A stretch of DNA of 52,148 nt from a virus: positions 1 through 52,148 of the IMG/VR virus record IMGVR_UViG_3300031722_000043; one strand, written 5' to 3'. A program made the translations under genes and the position numbers. The first letter of the stretch is position 1. Each line of letters opens with the position of its first letter. A model generated the notes under the pieces. The model ran no database searches, had not been told where the DNA came from, and was given only the letters and a program-made list of their open reading frames with translations. This document shows positions 35,815 through 43,971 of this stretch, one piece after another.

Positions 35815-38800
35815 TCACCTCATTTTATCATTCCTGTAATCATCATCTACCATAAAATCCATGAGTCCTATTTCCGATTTTTCGTTTACCTCACCTTCAA
35901 ATATTAAGCAGTAGTTTCGGTAAGTGGCTCTTGTCAAAAATCCTAAATCCAAATCTTTATAATCCCGGTCCTGTTTGTCGGCACCTAATTTGAAACCGCG
36001 AAGCAGTGTAAAGTTTACTCCGTCATTCGAGGCATACAATCCGGCAAACATAGTATCAACGTTTGTATTCAGGCTGTAAATTAGTCCACGCAGTATGGCA
36101 CGTTGAAGTTTCTTTACTTCATCGATTCCAAAATAAATGGGGCGGGTAATCAGTTTTATACTGGTTGAAGATGTTTCTTGTTGTGAATAGTCCTTGATGG
36201 TCAGATTATCCATAACCAGCACGTTTGGGGATACATTTTTCACATCGTTGTCTATCTTTTCAGTTGACAGGTACCACATGCCGGATGTAACATTCAATAC
36301 ATAGTTGTACTGTCCACTACCCACCAATATCAGCTCATTCTGTACATTGTCATACAGAATATTTTTAAGTGTCTGTATGAAGCTAAGAAAATCAATTGCA
36401 GGATGATTGATAGAATAGTTCTGTTCTTTTTGTTCTAGTTGCTCCGAAATAAGTTTTACTTCCTGCCCATTGATCACATAAATGCCTCGTTTTCCTACAA
36501 ACACAACTCCAAAGGGTGTTGGACACAATATATCCGAAATAGGTATTTCAAGACTTGCCGGCGAAATACGGTTGTACGATACTGTTGTTCCTGTATCCAA
36601 AGAATAGATCCCCTCTGAGGTGGATACATACACGTCGTATTGGCCGAATTGTCCCTGGCTCATTTGTAATGCATTGCTTCGGGCATTGCGCAAAAATCCG
36701 GTACCAATGGTAAAGGTAGTTGTGCTCGGAAAATAAAATGGATTGTTTATGGCCGATACTTTCATTGCATTGCGGTATATCTGTTCTCGCTGACTTTCCA
36801 AAGGTGCAGGCAGTGCAGGTAAACCATTCGAATATTCTGTCAGATAAATGGGTTTTAAGTCAGGACTTAGATAGTAGGCATAATTCTGACTGTCACTTGC
36901 TGTTAGCTTGAATTCTTGTCTGTAAGAATATAAACTACCTATGTAAATATAAATTACCATTTTAAACGCCCTTGAATCCGGATAGGAGAGTATCTGGTTT
37001 AGTTTTGGCAGGTCCAGTGCGTTAACTTCTGAAGACTCTTTTTTCCGTACAACAATCGATATCCCGGTTTCTGTTTTGATATGTGTCTCAATAAACCAGA
37101 TAAACCGGTTGGTTACGTTTCCATATACCGATGGAAATTGACCTAACCCATTTATTCCAAATAAATGATTGAGTGTCCAACCATGCGAGAGTATGGTTTT
37201 ATAATCCATGGCATGTAGTTTCGAGTTATACACCATCTGCTTTTGTGGTAGCAATGTATGATGTGTAAAATTGTCAACCGGCAATTCTTCCTGCATTACC
37301 AGGTTATCTCCTAGTTTTCCTTTCAGGTCTTCGGTTAAGTCGATCCATCCACCCGCAACGATTTCATCAAATGTAATTTCTTTTACTTTATAGAATTTCT
37401 GGTTGTTTTTTAGTTCGTCAAGTATTTCCTTGTTGGTCTTAATTACCGGAAGGTAGTTTTCAACACGTGGTGGCCATACATCACTTGCACGGTATACAGC
37501 TTCTCCAACGAAATGCGATTTATCTGTATCTGATATTTTGTACAGATCTATTTCAGGGGATATAAATACAGATACTGACTTGATAAGCGAAACGTAAGTA
37601 GGATCAATGGTTTGATTAATCTTAAATTGAAGATTATTATACGATGCTACTACATTTATAGTTGTTGGTTGCAGGTAATCCTTTTGCCATTGTCCTAAAA
37701 GAACAGGATAATTTTGTGTGTCTGTTTTAAGGGCACCGTTAGAACCTGTCAGAAATGATTCGTTATGATCGATTTCTCCAAATGAATAACCTTCATCGGG
37801 TTTATCAACAAAAGGAATAACTGCGTTGTGTTCATCAGTGTTCGCCATTAATCGGAATATTACTTTCCCGCTCAAATAATCATGTGTTCCATCTTCAACG
37901 GTTTGTGAATACCGGGAATTTGCATCCCACGCCTGACCCATAAGTATTGGATTGGATGGAAAGATAAACGATCCATCATACAGCTCCAATGCAGTACAAG
38001 CCATGAAAAAACCGGATAATTTTCCATCTTTGCGGATTCCGGCAAGTGCTTTGTGCAGTAATCCGTTTGTTGTGTCAGCTCTTGCTTGTTTTGCCTGATC
38101 TGTATCATCACCGGCACCGGAATAAGTTATTGTGGTTGCTCCACGATAAAGCCTTACTTCTTTCTTTCCGGTTGCACCTACACATCCCGTAACTCTTAAA
38201 TCTACCTTTACAGGACCTAACACACTATCCGTTTGCTGTCCGTCAAAGTCACTGTTTATTAAAACATATTTGTTCTGGTACCAGATGGCATATTTAAGTC
38301 CTACAGAATCCAGGATATTGATCACGTTACCTATTTGAGTAAATGAAGCGTTACCGGTAATGTTGCAGATAAATGTTTCTGTAGTATTATTTACTGAAAT
38401 AAAATATAGTCCTAAATTATTATTGAAAGTTTGCGTGATGGTGGTAGTTGTAATAATAGAATCAACCAACGTAGTGATTCCTCCTATTTCTACCCATTGA
38501 TAACTACCTGGTGCAATTCCTTTTTCCGGCCAATCAGCAAAATAATACAATCCATTGTATGAAACTGCCTGTCCTCTCACATAATCAGTCAAAGGGTTCC
38601 ACGCTCCCATGAAGGGAAAGGTGTTTACATTCTGTGAATCACTGAATGTTTGCTTAAGTTCAGTTTGTGTGGTGGTTGAATCGGAAAATGTAATATTACC
38701 TTCAATTAGTAACCAACTGCTGTTATCTCCGGGTACAATTCCTACTACATCCCACATGGCATGATAATAGCTTCCCTGATACAATACTGCCTGTCCAACT

Positions 38801-39072
38801 TTATAGAGTGTGGCCGAATTCCATATTCCTTTATAAATATACGTGTTTACGGTGGAGGATGTTTCTCTTACTCCTAACCAGTTTTCACCCACCGTTGGCA
38901 GATTATGAACAAACAGTTCTTGGTACTTTTTTGATAACGTATGAATGATCTTACGTGGCGACACGGGTTTCATTACGCCTTTTTTTTTGCGCATGTTCAC
39001 CACACTCATACAATCACCGTCTGCATACGTTGATGTGGTGCTAATTCCCTTTATGTCGATCGACTTCTTCAT
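35815..39072 (-). CDS. tail hub/stabilisation-type protein with two chitin-binding-like modules
   Basis: The 1085-residue protein directly follows the portal gene and is beta-rich to its end (FFGIDEV, ASNDGVNFTLLRGFK, YRNYCLIFEGE). Residues 1-70 and about 215-1085 look like the body of a podoviral stabilisation or tail-hub protein. Inserted at 81-123 and 155-196 are two similar modules (W-N/P-x-T/L-x-Y-x-x-G-x-x-V-x-Y-x-G-x-Y-Y, then W-x-x-x-G-x-x-PG and a final W). This is the pattern of carbohydrate-binding family 5/12. The two modules look like a duplicated add-on that could touch host polysaccharide. Confidence 0.6.
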   Translation of the reverse strand: MKKSIDIKGISTTSTYADGDCMSVVNMRKKKGVMKPVSPRKIIHTLSKKYQELFVHNLPTVGENWLGVRETSSTVNTYIYKGIWNSATLYKVGQAVLYQGSYYHAMWDVVGIVPGDNSSWLLIEGNITFSDSTTTQTELKQTFSDSQNVNTFPFMGAWNPLTDYVRGQAVSYNGLYYFADWPEKGIAPGSYQWVEIGGITTLVDSIITTTTITQTFNNNLGLYFISVNNTTETFICNITGNASFTQIGNVINILDSVGLKYAIWYQNKYVLINSDFDGQQTDSVLGPVKVDLRVTGCVGATGKKEVRLYRGATTITYSGAGDDTDQAKQARADTTNGLLHKALAGIRKDGKLSGFFMACTALELYDGSFIFPSNPILMGQAWDANSRYSQTVEDGTHDYLSGKVIFRLMANTDEHNAVIPFVDKPDEGYSFGEIDHNESFLTGSNGALKTDTQNYPVLLGQWQKDYLQPTTINVVASYNNLQFKINQTIDPTYVSLIKSVSVFISPEIDLYKISDTDKSHFVGEAVYRASDVWPPRVENYLPVIKTNKEILDELKNNQKFYKVKEITFDEIVAGGWIDLTEDLKGKLGDNLVMQEELPVDNFTHHTLLPQKQMVYNSKLHAMDYKTILSHGWTLNHLFGINGLGQFPSVYGNVTNRFIWFIETHIKTETGISIVVRKKESSEVNALDLPKLNQILSYPDSRAFKMVIYIYIGSLYSYRQEFKLTASDSQNYAYYLSPDLKPIYLTEYSNGLPALPAPLESQREQIYRNAMKVSAINNPFYFPSTTTFTIGTGFLRNARSNALQMSQGQFGQYDVYVSTSEGIYSLDTGTTVSYNRISPASLEIPISDILCPTPFGVVFVGKRGIYVINGQEVKLISEQLEQKEQNYSINHPAIDFLSFIQTLKNILYDNVQNELILVGSGQYNYVLNVTSGMWYLSTEKIDNDVKNVSPNVLVMDNLTIKDYSQQETSSTSIKLITRPIYFGIDEVKKLQRAILRGLIYSLNTNVDTMFAGLYASNDGVNFTLLRGFKLGADKQDRDYKDLDLGFLTRATYRNYCLIFEGEVNEKSEIGLMDFMVDDDYRNDKMR

Positions 39073-39090
39073 TCTTATATTTTCTTTTCT

Positions 39091-39115
39091 TACTCCCCTT
39101 TAGGGGTTGGGGGTC
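39091..39115. repeat. CCCCTAAAGGGG repeat, copy 10 (portal 3' end)
   Basis: The GGGGGTCA end supplies the TGA stop of the portal gene, as copy 7 does for the 145-residue gene. Confidence 0.75.
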
Positions 39116-41162
39116 ATTTACCTGCTACTGCTACTGCTTCCTGTTGTTGCTCTGGACTTAGTTTTGACAATTGAGCTTGTACTTCCGGTGAAAACTGCGT
39201 TTGTGCCAATTGCTTTTGTAATTCAGGTGGCATTGGTGCACCCGGTATTGGTTGCCCTTGCGCTGCCGCATCTTTCATCTGTGTTTCGCGCTTGTTGATG
39301 TAATTGAGCAATGTTTCTTTAAAGGGCAAACTTCCCGCTTCTACCAGTCCGCGAAGGTCCAGCACGTTATTTGTATCGTAGTCTTTGAGTTGGAATAGCA
39401 AATCATTGATCATGAGTCGATAGGCCGGAGTATCGGTATTTTCTACCACCGACATTTCAAATTCTATATTCTTCACTTTGTCAGGATCCCACAGTACACG
39501 CTTTCCGCTTTTTTTGTCCCATATCCAGCGTTTATCTTTGTAGTATTGCTGCATCAGCTGTACATTCATCTTGTCCCGGCGTATGCGGTAGCTGTTCATA
39601 GCTTCAAAGATGCCGTTCAGGCTCGTTGCGCTGTTCTGGCTTTGTTGAGCGTACATTTGTGCCGGCGTTCCTGCCGTGGGTGCAGAACCCTGCAATGCAC
39701 CATACACACCACTCACATTTTCACTTAGCTTCAGGTACATGTTTACCACATTCAAAGGAGTAAAGGCTTGCGCAACGGTATTTTCATAAGTTGGTTTACC
39801 TCCTGATGCCGAATTCGTTTCTTTATATGGAATGATTCCGTCAAAACTTGTGATTTCTTTTTGCAGATAATCCATTCCATACCCTTCTTCAGTGGCTATA
39901 GATTGAACCGGCATAAACATCAATGATTTTGCACTAAATTTTGTCAACAATTCACTGATTGCACTCAGTTTGTTGATTTGCTTTTGTGTGTCTATCAAAT
40001 CTTTTACAAAAGGATAGATTTTTCCAACAAAGAATTCATGCAGTTCAAATATAATGGATGCTTTTCCGTGCCAGAACGGATTGCGTTGCTCGTGAAGTAT
40101 TTCACCGTATGGAGTCAGGAAATAATACTGCCAATAATCATCCGTTCCCCACTCATATTCCTGAAGCAACATATTTTCCGGTAATACTCCCATACCGGAT
40201 TGCTTTTCAATACGCAGGTTATTTTCCGCAATGATTTCCGATTCTTTGATCGTGTCATTATGATAACGTGTACCTTTCAACCGGTCCTGTATCCAATATC
40301 CTTCTTTGCTTTCTTTGCGTAGTACTTTGATAACGCGTCCTAACCCGTAGGATTCTGTTGAGGGAGTGAAAAAATCTTTTTCATAGCGTTGGTCTGTCCA
40401 GGTGGAAACCATTTCCAGTATGCGTTCTTCTTTTAATCCGGAATACATGCTGCGTATCTTCTGAGCACGTTCTTTGCTTCCACCGGAAAATACACCTACT
40501 ATCGAATCAATTGGCATATCGGTAAAATATCCTACCAATGTACAATCATGGTACCGTGGATCTTTCATGGAGTTATCGCAGAACCAGGTAAACGGATCCA
40601 CAAAATCATTGACAATGTCAATATCTCCATTTCGCATGGCATAACTGGCATCGGCAGTCATCAGTCCGGATAACATCAGCTGTACCAATTGTGAGTAATC
40701 AAATTTCCAAAGTTCATTTTTGCGGTAAAGCGCATGGAGGGTTGCTGTGAGTACATCGCTTTCAGCCTGGTTTTCTTCTTTCTGGGCCACACATACAGGT
40801 AAAGTCTTGTTTGATCCCCATACTCCGGCTATGGTTCGCAGTACGTTGCGTATGATGTTGTATTGGCTTGGTTGAAGACCTTGTTCCACGAATAACTGAC
40901 GTTCTGTCATCGTTCGCCCACTCTTATAATCATACACACGGTCGCTGTGCTGATCACCAAATACAAATTCTTCATTGCGGCGTATGTCTTTGCGCCATGG
41001 TTGCAATGAATACCAGGAATTATAACACGACATCAAAAGTCCGGGCATGATCTTAAATTCTTCCGATTCCTTTACCGTGCCGGTAGTTCCTTTTTTCGCC
41101 TTAGGTGCGATCTTACCGAATTTCTGCTGGTATTTTAGTATACTTCTTTGAGTGGTTTCCAT
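39114..41162 (-). CDS. portal protein
   Basis: The frame is open to 41369, but the extra 69 residues run through the promoter module and read as noise; the ATG at 41162 (METTQRSILKYQQKF) is the likely start, giving 682 residues. Features: a segment with WHGKASIIFELHEFFVGKIYPFVKDLIDTQKQINKL typical of P22-like podoviral portals (about 330-380), long helices around it and a Gln/Pro-rich C-terminal tail. The portal is the ring through which DNA enters the capsid and to which the tail hub binds. First gene of the right structural operon. Confidence 0.8.
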   Translation of the reverse strand: METTQRSILKYQQKFGKIAPKAKKGTTGTVKESEEFKIMPGLLMSCYNSWYSLQPWRKDIRRNEEFVFGDQHSDRVYDYKSGRTMTERQLFVEQGLQPSQYNIIRNVLRTIAGVWGSNKTLPVCVAQKEENQAESDVLTATLHALYRKNELWKFDYSQLVQLMLSGLMTADASYAMRNGDIDIVNDFVDPFTWFCDNSMKDPRYHDCTLVGYFTDMPIDSIVGVFSGGSKERAQKIRSMYSGLKEERILEMVSTWTDQRYEKDFFTPSTESYGLGRVIKVLRKESKEGYWIQDRLKGTRYHNDTIKESEIIAENNLRIEKQSGMGVLPENMLLQEYEWGTDDYWQYYFLTPYGEILHEQRNPFWHGKASIIFELHEFFVGKIYPFVKDLIDTQKQINKLSAISELLTKFSAKSLMFMPVQSIATEEGYGMDYLQKEITSFDGIIPYKETNSASGGKPTYENTVAQAFTPLNVVNMYLKLSENVSGVYGALQGSAPTAGTPAQMYAQQSQNSATSLNGIFEAMNSYRIRRDKMNVQLMQQYYKDKRWIWDKKSGKRVLWDPDKVKNIEFEMSVVENTDTPAYRLMINDLLFQLKDYDTNNVLDLRGLVEAGSLPFKETLLNYINKRETQMKDAAAQGQPIPGAPMPPELQKQLAQTQFSPEVQAQLSKLSPEQQQEAVAVAGK

Positions 41163-41179
41163 ATCGTTTCCATATCGCG

Positions 41180-41235
41180 CTAAATGAATACAAAAAACCG
41201 ATTTTTTGCCCGTAATTTTTGCCCGTAATGATAAT
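41180..41235 (-). promoter_or_regulatory. putative late promoter module of the portal operon
   Basis: Minus strand ATTATCATTACGGGCAA (41235-41219), 24 bases, then TTTGTATTCATTTAG. The element TTACGGGCAAA occurs a second time within the spacer. Same order and spacing as the scaffold-operon module at 12944-13000. Lies 18 bases upstream of the portal start. Confidence 0.55.
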
Positions 41236-41327
41236 ACATTGTTATCCGCCATTGATGTCAAACTACAATCCACGTATTTTGTACTCTTAAATAGTAAATA
41301 GTAAATGTTTAAATAATAAATAAATTC

Positions 41328-41612
41328 ATGGCAAGAACCAAGGGAACACCCAAAACAGGTGGAAGACAACGAGGAACCAAAAACAAAACTACCGCAGAAC
41401 TTAAAGATTGGGTGTTTGTTTTCGTGAATGAAAATCTTTCTACTTTCAAATCTAAATTTAAAAAATTGGAGATGGATGATCAGATCACTATCATCATGAA
41501 ACTTCTGCCTTACATCTTACCCAAACAAACAGAAAACAAAATCTCTCTTGATGATGATCTTGCTAAAGCTGTAAAGGAATCCATGGATAAGATTAACGGA
41601 ATGTTTAAGTAA
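41328..41612 (+). CDS. small basic protein, candidate terminase small subunit
   Basis: The 94-residue protein begins with a Lys/Arg/Thr/Gly-rich segment (MARTKGTPKTGGRQRGTKNKTT) of the type found at the start of small terminase or DUF5681-like phage proteins, followed by three helices (about 25-60) and a polar tail. It is divergent from the portal gene and ends shortly before a terminator hairpin. Small terminases bind DNA with such N-terminal arms, but nothing else supports the call. Confidence 0.4.
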   Translation: MARTKGTPKTGGRQRGTKNKTTAELKDWVFVFVNENLSTFKSKFKKLEMDDQITIIMKLLPYILPKQTENKISLDDDLAKAVKESMDKINGMFK

Positions 41613-41637
41613 GGAGTTAAAGTAACGTAACAATCAT

Positions 41638-41669
41638 AACACACCTGTCATTCTCTTGATAGGTGTGTT
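41638..41669. terminator. hairpin terminator
   Basis: AACACACCTGTCA (41638-41650) pairs with TGATAGGTGTGTT (41657-41669) with one wobble and a 6-base loop, followed by TTTATT. It ends the plus-strand gene at 41612. Confidence 0.85.
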
Positions 41670-41726
41670 TTATTATATCTGTTATCCTGTCAGACTCTCT
41701 TAACACTTGTAACAGTTCTTGTACTC

Positions 41727-41751
41727 TTACTCCCCTTTATGGGTTGGGGGT
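41727..41751. repeat. CCCCTAAAGGGG repeat, copy 11 (intergenic)
   Basis: Slightly changed (CCCCTTTATGGGTT) copy in the long intergenic region before the Rep-like gene. Confidence 0.6.
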
Positions 41752-41863
41752 AACTAGAATAATCAAACCCTTATCTATTTCTTTCTATTTTAGATATAAT
41801 CCTTTACTTTGTATTTTGTCTTTTGTCTTTAACTTACTGATTCATTGTATTTTCTTTCTTTCC

Positions 41864-41891
41864 TTACCTCTTACCTCTTACCTCTTACCTC
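41864..41891. repeat. 7-nt tandem array TTACCTC x4
   Basis: Four exact copies of TTACCTC. A short hairpin-rich stretch follows at 41909. Confidence 0.85.
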
Positions 41892-41908
41892 TCTTAAAAG
41901 AGAAGTTT

Positions 41909-41953
41909 CTTCCCATTGAAGCGGATATTGCATATCCGCTTCCTCTTGGGAAG
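41909..41953. other. nested double hairpin, candidate replication or recognition site
   Basis: Outer arms CTTCCCA (41909-41915) and TGGGAAG (41947-41953), inner arms AAGCGGATAT (41919-41928) and ATATCCGCTT (41932-41941), and a loop TGC. The 7-bp and 10-bp stems are perfect. It lies in the 510-base region before the 3' end of the Rep-like gene. Such a cruciform could be a replication origin or a protein site; no nick site is recognised. Confidence 0.5.
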
Positions 41954-41973
41954 TATAGTACAAGCTGCAAAGT

Positions 41974-41994
41974 ATTATAAGGATTACTTATAAT
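41974..41994. other. small inverted repeat
   Basis: ATTATAAG (41974-41981) and CTTATAAT (41987-41994) around GATTA. Sits between the nested hairpin and the next terminator. Confidence 0.4.
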
Positions 41995-42009
41995 CATTTT
42001 AGAGCAAAA

Positions 42010-42047
42010 AAAAAGAGTTGCCACGTATAAAGCAGCCAACTCTTTTT
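42010..42047. terminator. bidirectional terminator after the Rep-like gene
   Basis: AAAAAGAGTTG (42010-42020) and CAACTCTTTTT (42037-42047) form a perfect 11-bp stem around a 16-base loop. It ends the minus-strand Rep operon and has A/T-rich outer pairs in both directions. Confidence 0.8.
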
Positions 42048-42123
42048 ATAATATTCTGATTATCAAATATAGTATTTTTTCTATTATTGATTATCAGTGT
42101 TTTAAATGTGCCTTTATAGGCAT

Positions 42124-43155
42124 TTATTTTCTTGTAATATCAAAAACGTTGTATAACAGTGATTTATATTCTTTTTCCTGATGCGAAATGATCGTTTTAA
42201 AGCGTTTATTGTCTTGTTCATAGTCCCGGATAAACTCCCGAATAGTCCGGTATTGCTTTTCGGTTATTTCCTTACGCTCAAAATCCTTTTTAGTGCGCTC
42301 TAAATAGTCTTGAGAACCGTAATTGATGATTTGTGTGGCCTTTTCTACTTCGCTCTTACGTGCGCCCTTATAGGCTTGTACTTTGCGAAAAAAAAACAGG
42401 TCTTTCCATTCAAGATAAAAGTTCTTTGCAAGCCTGCTAATATTTTCATCCGTAAAGAATTTATCACTCTGTTCACTCTTTCTGCGGTAAACTGTTTCTA
42501 TCCTTAGAATATGGTCTTCTGTCCCGGTTCTTGGCTCTTGGCTCTTGGCTCTTGGCTCTTGGCTCTCTATCTTCACATCCCCTTTAGGGGCTTGGGGTTG
42601 TTCTTTATTTCTCTTCTTATCCTTCATCTCCCAACCTTTGTCGTAAATTTTGAAATACCTTCTTATATCCCTGTGTTTTTCGGATGTCTTTTGGCGGTTC
42701 ATTTTATAGTTGGCATCGATAAACATTATTTTGTCATTTTTTATGTCATTTTTACGAGGAACATATTTTACCAATTCTATAAATGTCAACGGATCACAAC
42801 TTACAGGTATGTTTAATCCTATCTCGAACAGGATCACCTTTGTCTTGGAAGCTATTAATCCGTTTTCAAACAACAGCATTTCAAACGCTGCCCTGGCTTC
42901 ACTCACTGTGAATATATTATCATTTCGCAATCTGCCATAATTCTGTTTCTGCCAGTATTTGTGCAGACTGGTGCTAATGGTTACTACATTGCGCTCTATC
43001 TTCACGTCAATACCCGAAATCTTTTTAAATTGACTGCTTTTGTAGTCTATCTGTGTCCCTGATTCATTGATCCATGCATGTAAATGATGAAGCTGTGCAA
43101 GATGAACACATTCTTCACCGCTTACTTTGGCGCGTATGGTTATTTTATCGAACAT
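42124..43155 (-). CDS. replication initiation-like protein (filamentous-phage gpII/CRI type)
   Basis: The 343-residue protein starts MFDKITIRAKV, then a beta-rich half with LHHLHAWINESG and HKYWQKQNYGRLRNDNIFTVSEARAAFEML, a RRYFKIYDKGWEMKDKKR segment and a helical C-terminus. This pattern of ITIR start, YDK segment and long helical end is that of rolling-circle replication proteins of the CRI/gene II type. A repeat-derived insert (about residues 185-212, PQAPKGDVK and SQEPRAKSQEPR) lies between the two halves. Next to it is a structured intergenic region that could hold its origin. Identification rests on pattern only, no catalytic tyrosine pair proven. Confidence 0.45.
   Translation of the reverse strand: MFDKITIRAKVSGEECVHLAQLHHLHAWINESGTQIDYKSSQFKKISGIDVKIERNVVTISTSLHKYWQKQNYGRLRNDNIFTVSEARAAFEMLLFENGLIASKTKVILFEIGLNIPVSCDPLTFIELVKYVPRKNDIKNDKIMFIDANYKMNRQKTSEKHRDIRRYFKIYDKGWEMKDKKRNKEQPQAPKGDVKIESQEPRAKSQEPRTGTEDHILRIETVYRRKSEQSDKFFTDENISRLAKNFYLEWKDLFFFRKVQAYKGARKSEVEKATQIINYGSQDYLERTKKDFERKEITEKQYRTIREFIRDYEQDNKRFKTIISHQEKEYKSLLYNVFDITRK
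42527..42568. repeat. 7-nt tandem array encoding SQEPRAK in the Rep-like gene
   Basis: Six heptamers, four of them exactly GGCTCTT and two degenerate (plus strand), giving 42 bases that keep the frame. A gain or loss of one unit would shift the frame of the gene. Confidence 0.8.
42575..42602. repeat. CCCCTAAAGGGG repeat, copy 12 (in frame in the Rep-like gene)
   Basis: Encodes PQAPKGDVKIE directly before the SQEPRAK array. Confidence 0.75.
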
Positions 43156-43159
43156 TTGT

Positions 43160-43921
43160 TCAGAATAATAATGGATTTGTTTTAGTTAGCTCGGTTTTTG
43201 CAAAACCAAACTCTTTTATTTCTTCTTTCTTTCGTCTGTGTTCATCAAATCTATGGCATCCACTTTCGAAAAATTCTTTATTTATCTCGCAACCATAAAA
43301 ATCAAATCCCATATCATAACATGCAATCCTTAATGATTGCGAACCCATATGTGAATCAAAAATTATATCTCCTGGTTTTGCAAATCTTCTTAGCAACTCT
43401 TTATATATGGCAACTGGTTTTTGAGTTGCATGTATTTTAATTTCTTGATTACCCCCCCCTGTATTTGAATGGGTAATCATAACCGCAGGTTTATCATAGG
43501 ATGTCCAGGCCATTTCCCATTGTGAAAAGTTTTCCCATGGTTGTAATTTATTCCAACATACTACGCATCTAGTCGGTGGTAATGGGAAATAATTACCTCC
43601 AAATATGATTTGATTCTGTGATACGCGAATTAACTCCCGAAAATATTCTTCATTTGGCGGGTTCACATCCCAATCACAGTCCATGGTATTCAATGCTCTA
43701 TTTTTTAATTTTCCGGAACCTCCATACAATCTTCCTTTTATCTTTGTAGCTGTCGATACTCCCGGATACTGTCCTTTCTCGTTCCTGTTTACATTAGTTC
43801 CCATTTGCATATTCCCTGCATTTATTCCGTAAGGTGGGTCTACAATAGCAATCGTGAATGTTTTATCAGAATACAAATCAATAAAATCCATGCAATCCCC
43901 TAAAAATACTTCGCTTATCAT
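43160..43921 (-). CDS. site-specific DNA methyltransferase, beta-type (adenine or N4-cytosine)
   Basis: The 253-residue enzyme has the catalytic motif IV DPPYG at residues 28-32, near the N-terminus, and the S-adenosylmethionine motif DSHMGSQSLRIAC...FYGCEI near the end (about 195-225). This order marks a beta-group amino-methyltransferase; the DPPYG motif fits N6-adenine. No restriction partner lies nearby, so it is a solitary phage methyltransferase that probably protects phage DNA from host restriction. It starts after the cytosine methyltransferase, with 50 bases between them, and ends four bases before the Rep-like gene. Confidence 0.85.
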   Translation of the reverse strand: MISEVFLGDCMDFIDLYSDKTFTIAIVDPPYGINAGNMQMGTNVNRNEKGQYPGVSTATKIKGRLYGGSGKLKNRALNTMDCDWDVNPPNEEYFRELIRVSQNQIIFGGNYFPLPPTRCVVCWNKLQPWENFSQWEMAWTSYDKPAVMITHSNTGGGNQEIKIHATQKPVAIYKELLRRFAKPGDIIFDSHMGSQSLRIACYDMGFDFYGCEINKEFFESGCHRFDEHRRKKEEIKEFGFAKTELTKTNPLLF

Positions 43922-43971
43922 AATTTTATATTTTTATACTTAATCACCCTAATAATAGTTCATACTGTTTT

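Noticed and set aside
41163-41369. Portal N-terminal extension to 41369
   Set aside because: It covers the twin promoter module and reads as non-protein; the ATG at 41162 is the better start.
41864-41891. CRISPR array
   Set aside because: The units are only 7 bases and directly joined with no spacers; no cas genes are near.
42510-42820. Plus-strand frame over the Rep-like gene
   Set aside because: Its product is mostly the complement of the SQEPRAK array, giving repeated LLALGSW-like text; it is a shadow.
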